64,000 bases of DNA from Austropuccinia psidii. Its lineage: Eukaryota; Basidiomycota; Pucciniomycetes; Pucciniales; Sphaerophragmiaceae. Shown here one piece after another: positions 57,601 through 64,000 of the stretch. Below the pieces are notes generated by a model. That model was not told the origin of the DNA. It ran no database searches and was given only the letters and a program-made list of their open reading frames with translations. The stretch is taken from NCBI GenBank assembly GCA_023105745.1, contig JALGQZ010000013.1:27576105-27640104 (forward strand). The letters are read 5' to 3'. Within the stretch, counting starts at the first letter, position 1, and each line of letters starts with the position of its first letter. The translations under genes and the position numbers were made by a program.

Positions 57601-60463
57601 AAGCTGGTCTTCTTAATAGTGGCGGATAAGGCCTTTCCACATTAAGCATAATGTCCACCTCATGGCCTTTTATAGCCCCGAGTGGCTCATTATCAGAGGC
57701 AAAGGCTTCTCTATATTGAAATAAAACCTCAATAAGTTCTTCCTTCATTTCTGGTGTTAATTCAGGACTAATTTGTGCTTCACTTAGCTGATCTGACGCA
57801 AATTTTTCTTTTTTAACATTCTTTACTTGTTGAAAGACAGTAATTTCTTTTCTTTCTAGAGAAAAAGCAAATTTTTGCCTTTTATTTTCCCCTATAGTGA
57901 AATACCTGTCCTTATGATTGTTAATATCAATACCATAGATATTGAGATAATCATTTCCAAGTATAAAGTGTTGTGAAGTACAATTGTTCATAACAACAAA
58001 TTCAGCTTTCAATCTTGTACTCCCTGCTGGATGAGGAAATATTATTGCTGCTTCAAATATACCCAAAGGGTGCATGTTCTGGCTAGCACTTCTGAATTTT
58101 ACACCTTCAACTGGCATCAACTTGTCTTGCCAATTGGTATAAATTTTGTCAAGATAATTATTTCCAACACAAGTGCAAAATGCACCTGAGTCAAGATGTA
58201 TCTTGGCTTCTGTGTTATTTATCACAATATTAGTGATACAGGATGACCCAGATGTATAACCTTTACCTCTGGCAGGTTTGGTTTTTTGCATCTTGGCATC
58301 TTGCACATGTATGACATCCATACATTCATCACTATACTGTGGTAAGTGAGTATGTACTTCAGTGACCTCAAAAGAAACATTAATATTTTCTATACCAAGT
58401 TGTTCTGATGCTTCTTCTTCTTCTGAAGGCTCAGAATCACTTTCATGTAAAGATACATCAGTTTCTTTTGTGTCTTCCACTTTTTCAATATTTATCTCAT
58501 TGACTCTTGTCTTTTTGGGACAAGTGTTTGCCAAATGAGATGTACTTCCACATTTATGACATTTCAAAGGAGGTCTGTCATGTGGTTTATTTGGTTTTGA
58601 AATTGGTTTCCCACTAGTCTTGTTGTCTATTGGGGGTTTATACCAATTTCTTCCAATTTTTGTTCTAGTAGTGATATCCTCCATAGCATTGATATAATCC
58701 TCTGTAGAGCAAGGCTCAATACATCTGCTTCTTATAGAATGCTCAAGGTCACCACCACACTTTCTTAATATCCTTTTATGTACCATTGGTTCAGACATAT
58801 CAGGATGAAGGGCAGTTAATCTGTCCTTCTGTTTAAGAAACCAAGTCATGGGCCTGTCCCTCTCAATATTAAAAATGGCTTCTTCAAAAGAATTTTCCAT
58901 TCTAAATCTCCAGGAATTATTTTCCCATTTGAAAATAACTTGTTCTTTCCACCAAGGCCAAGAATGTTTACCATGGTCTTGTCTCATTTTATAATACCAT
59001 TTCTTTGCTGATTTGGTAAATAATGAGTGTAATCTGGCACTTATATATTCATATGGTATGTTAAAGTCTTCTTTAAACATATCAATTGTTTTCATAAATT
59101 CCATATGATTATATTCTCCTTAACCATCGAAGGTTGGCCATTCCTCTAATCTTGGAATGTCCTTATAATTGCAAGCAGTTTCCACATCCTGACTTGAAAT
59201 TGTATGATGTAAATCATTATTCAAGTTAAGGACATTTCTGTCAAGAATTGGTGTGGATTTCCTTGGCAATTCATTTTTTAGTGATATATTATTAATACTT
59301 GACTGAATGTCTTCTTTCAATTCAAGTCTTGCTTTATCACTTTTTTCCAATTGTTCTTGAAAAAGAGCTACATTGTGACCAGTTGAATTTTCCAAGTTTT
59401 GTACTTGTATTTTCAATTCTTTTAACTTTCCAGTTATAAAAGAAATTGAATGTTTATCTGGTTGATTGAGTAAGGTAACTTTAAACTCAAGTCTTTCACA
59501 AATTTGCGTCAAAGACAAAATATTTGCCTTATTAACATTTTCAAGGCCAATTATGGTCTTTTGTTGGTCTTTTACTTGTAGTATCTCATTACCCAACTTT
59601 TGTTGGACATGATCAAATGCTTTAAATTTTGCCATAATTTCTTTATTACAAGATTCAAAGTAAGTTACAAGTTTTACAAGATCTACTTCTTTGGAAAGGA
59701 TTGGTTCAATATTTCCTCCTCCTTGTTTTTGAATTCCATCAAAGTTCTTGCCATATTGAACACATTGTCCATGGCTGTCTTTTCCTTCTTTGGGATTCTG
59801 TAATTCTGAGGGTAAGGTTTGTTCCACTTGGGCTTTGCCTTTCCCTTTGCCTTTTGCTTGCCCTTCTGGTTGGTCTTTGGGGCTTGCTTGGGCTTGTTTG
59901 GCACTTGTTGAGGCGGATTTTTTCTGGTGGATGCTTGAGGAGCTTCCACTGGGCTGTTGTCCTTGCCTTGAGCCAATTTGTTCTTCTGATCCTCTGACAA
60001 CATGCTTTGGTTTTTCAACCAAGCTTTGATCTGTTGGACTTGTCCTTTGACAGACATTGGTGTCCAACCCAGCAGAAGATCTTCTGTCTTTTCTGGCCCC
60101 ATGAACTTCTTCACTTGAAGATAAGAGTTCATGGTGCCTATCCAAAGACTTGGAAGGAGTTCCCACTCTTGTTGTTTTGACGCCAGGAACCAGTTTTTCC
60201 ATTGGGATTGATAAATTTCCACAGCTGCCTGTTGGAAATGGTTCAGGTCTAACAGCAATAGCAGTTATGTCAGCTTCTGGACTCTCAATAAGAGGTTCAA
60301 AGGTGCTGGCTAACCTTTGGGAACTAGTGGAAGTTCTGGCATCTTCCATTTGTGCCTCTCCTCTGGGAGGACATTCTTGCCTTTTGGATTTGTGGCTGGA
60401 ATGTCCTGGTCCACATCCATTTGATTGGATGGAGTAGTTACTTCCACTTCTAGTAGGAGTCAT
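54697..60463 (-). pseudogene. Element B gag-pol polyprotein (two stops, one frameshift)
   Basis: It starts at ATG 60463 (MTPTRSGSNYSIQSNG). The first 447 codons run open to a TAA at 59122-59120 (GAA in A), in the same frame as the next 953 codons, which stop at 56245-56243 (again GAA to TAA). A ~2-nt loss near 55625 shifts the remainder. Order: disordered S/Q/K-rich N part; coiled coils; capsid-like region; [18 protein letters not shown] (about 58563-58522); protease DSGA (about 58195); RT with YIDD (about 57155); RNase H; integrase; GPF module; chromodomain-like [17 protein letters not shown]. In the integrase finger the second His is Asn (SGNLSED where A has SGHLSED). DDE residues are mostly retained; the second lies at the frameshift. 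Confidence 0.94.
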
Positions 60464-60628
60464 TTCACGTCAATTTTAATAAAAAATAGAGTAAAATTGA
60501 ATTGAATTCACCTGCAGGACCTTTAAAGGGCTCTTTGGTTATCAAACCCCTTGGTGCTGGACTGGTTTGAATTTCAATACTGGACTCTAAGGCTTCAGAG
60601 TCTGAAGGATTTTCTCTGATGGAAGACA
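59683..60628 (-). pseudogene. ORF0 of element B: exon 60628-60512, intron 60511-60450, exon 60449-59683
   Basis: Exon 1 (SSIRENPSDSEALESSIEIQ onward) is open, follows TTTTCTCTAG and has no ATG. The donor is CTGCAG|GTGAAT. The 62-nt intron ends ATGACTCCTACTAG, containing the gag ATG. Joined, the +1 frame gives EVEVTTPSNQMDVDQDIPAT, meets two stops (about 60330 and 60270), then is open for ~190 codons. The open part has a tryptophan-rich segment (QSQWKNWFLASKQQEWELLP, LLLGWTPMSVKGQVQQIKAW), a proline/lysine-rich basic linker and a C-terminal helix (TAMDNVFNMARTLMEFKNKE). The last is nearly identical in element A's +1 frame. The gag frame over the same bases is S/G/Q-rich and disordered-looking. 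The function is unknown. Confidence 0.55.
60450..60511 (-). other. Putative 62-nt intron containing the gag AUG of element B
   Basis: On the minus strand the donor is CTGCAG|GTGAAT and the acceptor TACTAG|AAGTGG, with a TTGAC-type branch point upstream. ATG at 60463 is 14 nt from the intron end. Confidence 0.55.
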
Positions 60629-61162
60629 CTAGAGAAAATTAAAAATATAAGTTATTTTATCAAATAATGAAAATAACTTATAAACTCAACTTATTAAATA
60701 AAGTTGTTTTAATGTAATTTTATGGCAAATTGCGTCAAAAATAAAGAAAAATGTCTAAGATAAAAGATAAAATGTTTTTAGTAAAGATTTTTATTCTTTA
60801 AAGATTTTTTTATTTGATTTATTATTTTCTTTAAAGAAATAATAATTATGCAATTAACAAGTTAATTAATCAAAATTGTATTATTATTCACTTTATACTA
60901 GAATAAGTCAAAGAATAAATTTCAAGTCTGTGATGTGAAAAAGCCACTAGTTAAACAAAAGAAATTTATTCCAAGTAACTCAATAGTATATTGTTTCAAA
61001 CAATATTCCTAAGAAGAAATTAACTTTATTAATAATATAAAGATTATTTATAAGGGATAAGTCCCAAAAAAGCCAATATTTAGACAAATATGGCAATTTT
61101 ACGTCAAAAATAGTAAAATAAGGTCTAGAATATGATTTATGTCCCAAAAATTGGTTTAAAAT
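60629..61162 (-). other. AT-rich leader of element B
   Basis: This is non-coding sequence between the PBS-like site and the ORF0 exon. It ends on the minus strand in AATTTTCTCTAG, a splice acceptor. No gene is visible. Confidence 0.5.
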
Positions 61163-61180
61163 CACGGACAGGCCCCCAAA
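61163..61180 (-). promoter_or_regulatory. PBS-like site of element B
   Basis: The minus strand reads TTTGGGGGCCTGTCCGTG next to the 5' LTR, one base different from element A's site. Confidence 0.6.
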
Positions 61181-62904
61181 TGTAAGGTTTGTCTATGAAA
61201 ATCTTGATAATAGTAACAATATCAAGAGTACTATGACTGTCCTCAGTAGAAAAATATAATATAATAAAATATTACAACCACAAATTTAAATATAATTATT
61301 AAAAATAATTATATATAAAAAGAATAATTTGATTATTATTATAATAATATAATAATAAAAAAAATAATAATAATTATAATAAATTATAATTATTCTATTA
61401 TTGTTATAGTCACTGACAGTTATAACAATAAGAAGTGTAAAGCTCTTAATGAGACAATTACACGTGGAAAATATGAATATTAACCACTTATAAATAATAT
61501 AAATATTATTTATAAAAAGAATTAAACACACACTGTGCAGAAATAATTCTTTTAGAATAAACATTCTATATAAAAAAACTAATATTTAGATAAAAAAAAA
61601 TATAGAACTTTAAAGAAAACTTACTTATAATATTTATTTAATACAACAAGTCAAACAACAACAGTTATTATATTAAATAATAATTATAAGTTAAAAACAC
61701 GCCTAAAATCAAAAAATTTAAAGATAAAACAACTTTTTATAATATAAATTATAATTAAAGAGCTTTTGAGAGGAATTTGTGGATTTTAAAAGATATTTAA
61801 AATGATAATTTTATATAATAAAATATATTATTGATGATTACAACAATAATCTAAATTCTATGACTTCAATTCTTTAATTTTAATAAATAAAGAATAAAAA
61901 TAACTTAAGAATTACTTTAATAATAAGATTTTATATTTAATAAAACTTTACCTGTTTAAATTTCTAATATGATTGGATTGATATTGAATGATGGACAAAA
62001 ACAGTGATGAAAAGACTCTTTTTATGTCTTAAGAGCAGCTCTCATGATTCATAATGGATGTGGAGGGCGTGCTCAGGTCAAAACTGAAACCCATGCTTAA
62101 AAATAAAGTTCTTAACTTAAGGCAACTTATTTTTACTTCCAATTTAAAGTTACCAGTGTTATTGTTAACTCCAAGTAACTTTAATCCTCATTTAGCTTGG
62201 CTATTTTAAGTTTTGATATAAAATAAGGTTATTTATATTAAAGTTAATCACATGAACAACTTAAAATTAGAGTTTCAAGCAAAAATCTCTTAAACTCAAT
62301 TTTTAATTAATTTTTAAAGAAATCATAACTTGCTTTGAGTTTAATTAAAAGAGTAAATTTCCAGGCTAATTACCCAGGAAATTTATTTATAAAAGATACT
62401 TAAAATTTAATTTATGTATTGATAATATTAAATTCTAAGTTGTGTGAAATTTTCAAGCAAATCCATTAAGAATTGGATTCTTAATGAATTTTTGAAGTTA
62501 TTGCTATTTTTCCACGTAAAATAGCAAAACACACCAAACCTTATGTTTTGATAAGGTTTTAATACTTGAAACTTTAAATTTTTAAGCTTATTTAAGGTTT
62601 TTAAGCTTAATTAAGCTCTGACAGTTCTTAAAACCTTGATTTCAACCCTGCATATTGGGATTTACCCTTTGGCAGCTTGAAATTCCTGTCCAATTTGGGA
62701 TAAAACCAGTTTGAACTTTAAGGTTGGATCAAAGTCTAATCTTAAAGTTTAAATAAGGTTGAAAATCCTCCAATACAGGTGGACAACCTTAATTGAATCC
62801 TTGCAGATCCAAAAAGTTGGGTACCCCAGCTCTATTTGGTCTTTTTCCTTTGTCCCACCTTTCTGCATGGATTTTGCCCTTTTATTTATTTAAAGCCATA
62901 CTAT
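61181..62904 (-). repeat. Element B 5' LTR (partial)
   Basis: It aligns with 52389-54107 of the 3' LTR with scattered substitutions and small indels, up to AAAGCCATACTAT, where element G starts. A donor-like CAG|GTAAAG is at 61952/61951 on the minus strand. Confidence 0.92.
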
Positions 62905-63664
62905 TGTCACAGGGGCTCTTCGAAGTGAAGAGGGCCTGGCACTCAGTAACCTGGGACTCACTTATGGAGGGCTCAAAGATAAGATAAACAGAGATACACT
63001 TAAGAGTGTTAAAGATAAATTGCTAAAGAATAAATATAAGAAAAAGCAGCAACAAAGATAAGAGTAAAAGAATAGAAGAGCCAACCACAAACAAGTCCAA
63101 GTCCACTGTTTCAACCTGTCAGAATGGAAAGAGAAGGGTTAATAAGGATATGGCCACCCAACTCATACTGCACAGGCGAAGAGAAAAATGCAAAGACTAA
63201 CTTAAGATTAAATAATTATAATACCCAAAATAAGGATAAGAATAATTATAAAATAATAAATAAACTAAATTAATTAACTGGGGAAAAGTCCCCAGGGGGA
63301 AGAAAGAGGGGCTGGTATATGTGAGAATCACCAGCCCTGATCCAGAGAAGAATTTTCATGAGAATAATTGATTACTGAATTGAGTCTGGCCAATACAGGT
63401 CCTGTACAGCTGTACAGAACCTGTACAAGGGGTGTGGTGTATTTGAGTGATCATACAGTTTCATACTGGTGTATTGAAACTGTATTGGGTGAATCCAACC
63501 TGTACAGGTATTGACAGGCTGTATTGAGATTCCAAGCTGTATGAATGTTTCAGAATGAAGATTGCTGAAACTGAATGCTGATACAAGTGCTGGATCTGCT
63601 GATTTGAGGTGCTTGAGTGGGTGTATGAATGAATACCCTTACCCCTTGGTGAGTGGTTGTTACA
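62905..63664 (-). repeat. Element G LTR
   Basis: It is 760 bp and contains a cluster of CTGTACAG-type palindromic words (63401-63428 and 63499-63508). It is unrelated to the other LTRs except for that motif. Confidence 0.68.
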
Positions 63665-63682
63665 GTATCCCCCTCTTGAAAC
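63665..63682 (-). promoter_or_regulatory. Polypurine tract of element G
   Basis: The minus strand reads TTTCAAGAGGGGGATAC immediately before the LTR. Confidence 0.6.
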
Positions 63683-63689
63683 TGGTGGG

Positions 63690-64000
63690 CTCCTGAACAC
63701 CATAATACCCTGCCATTGTTGGGTGGCATCTCACTCCCCCACACAATTCTTTGAAAGGTTTTCTTTTGACCATTATCTCGAAATCCTTCTCCAACTCTTC
63801 TCTGTCAATTAAATTTATTTCCCCCTTCTTTAACTTTGAGTAAATACCCCACTTCAAACTGTTCTTCTGATTTCAACAACTGACGTCCTTGGGGCGTGGC
63901 CTTGGGTTGTATCCCAAAATGATGGCCACTGAGCTCTTGTGCTCAAAAAATGGTGCCAGATGAGTATATGAAGTGTACTCATCTGGCCAGCCCAATCAAG
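63690..64000 (-). pseudogene. Partial 3' coding end of element G
   Basis: A minus-strand frame (KWGIYSKLKKGEINLIDREE, then FEIMVKRKPFKELCGGVRC) lies where the end of pol would be. It reads toward the purine tract and crosses it into the LTR. Residues are not diagnostic, so the domain is unknown. The rest of the element is outside the window. Confidence 0.35.

Larger units (their letters stand above)
52389..62904 (-). mobile_element. Element B: Ty3/gypsy retrotransposon, minus strand, 5' LTR interrupted by G
   Basis: The 3' LTR is 52389-54560 and the visible 5' LTR part 61181-62904. The interior encodes the same proteins as element A in the same order, with clear residue-level similarity throughout, but the LTRs are largely different in sequence. 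The end of the 5' LTR (about 450 bp) lies beyond element G outside the window, so no target duplication can be checked (CCCAA precedes the 3' LTR). Two stops and one frameshift make it inactive. Confidence 0.92.
62905..64000 (-). mobile_element. Element G: 3' end of another LTR element inserted in B's LTR
   Basis: B's LTR sequence is interrupted exactly at TG (62905). 62905-63664 has LTR form on the minus strand (TGTAACAACCACTC...CCCTGTGACA). It is followed by a purine-rich tract and a short coding stretch that runs off the window. Only one LTR is visible, so the call rests on the TG..CA ends, the abrupt junction and the purine tract. Confidence 0.7.

Noticed and set aside
1..64000. tRNA, rRNA genes and CRISPR arrays
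   Set aside because: No cloverleaf-like segment with A/B-box spacing, no rRNA-like conserved blocks and no regularly spaced short repeats were seen.

Overview
The window is a nested graveyard of transposable elements from a fungal genome, most likely a filamentous basidiomycete (Agaricomycetes). The main pointers are a broken Tnp2-type (CACTA-like) transposase of the kind common in mushroom genomes, chromodomain-bearing Ty3/gypsy elements, 60-95 nt GT-AG introns, strong AT-richness and scarce CpG. No intact host gene, tRNA, rRNA or CRISPR array was recognised. All assignments come from reading motifs by eye; no database search was possible.

Layout. Positions 1-3895 hold an LTR remnant, AT-rich degenerate sequence and a short imperfect repeat array. 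A minus-strand Tnp2 transposase pseudogene is the substrate for much of the rest. It is cut by a solo LTR (3896-5910, TSD AAGAT), by element A (7430-18111, TSD TCTTT) and by element D (19094-45352, TSD GGATG). D contains element E (24091-41284), and E contains element C (30389-37758, TSD ATTCC). To the right of D lie an unidentified plus-strand broken gene (46463-48380) and a minus-strand SNF2-helicase pseudogene (49440-50273). Then come a second solo LTR (50274-52255), a scrap of D-type LTR (52256-52388) and element B on the minus strand (52389-62904). B's 5' LTR is interrupted by element G, which runs off the window end. Nesting gives the insertion order D, then E, then C; C's two LTRs are almost identical, as expected for the youngest insertion.

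Elements A, B and D, and the deduced relatives of C, are chromodomain-type Ty3/gypsy retrotransposons with gag, protease, RT, RNase H and integrase in that order. C keeps only gag and protease, with an open 931-codon frame, and looks like a recently mobile non-autonomous element that borrows polymerase functions. E belongs to a different gypsy lineage with its own chromodomain.

The most interesting observation is a second protein, here called ORF0, hidden at the 5' end of A, B, C and D. In all four copies a short exon is followed by a canonical 62-93 nt intron whose last 11-20 nt contain the gag AUG. Splicing would remove that AUG. In A, B and D it joins the upstream exon to the +1 frame lying underneath gag; in C the donor phase no longer fits. 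That +1 frame encodes a tryptophan-containing, helix-like domain, then a basic stretch and a C-terminal helix, recognisably similar between elements. In D this frame is fully open although gag is dead; in C gag is open and ORF0 is broken. This suggests a splice switch between an ORF0 mRNA and an unspliced gag-pol mRNA.
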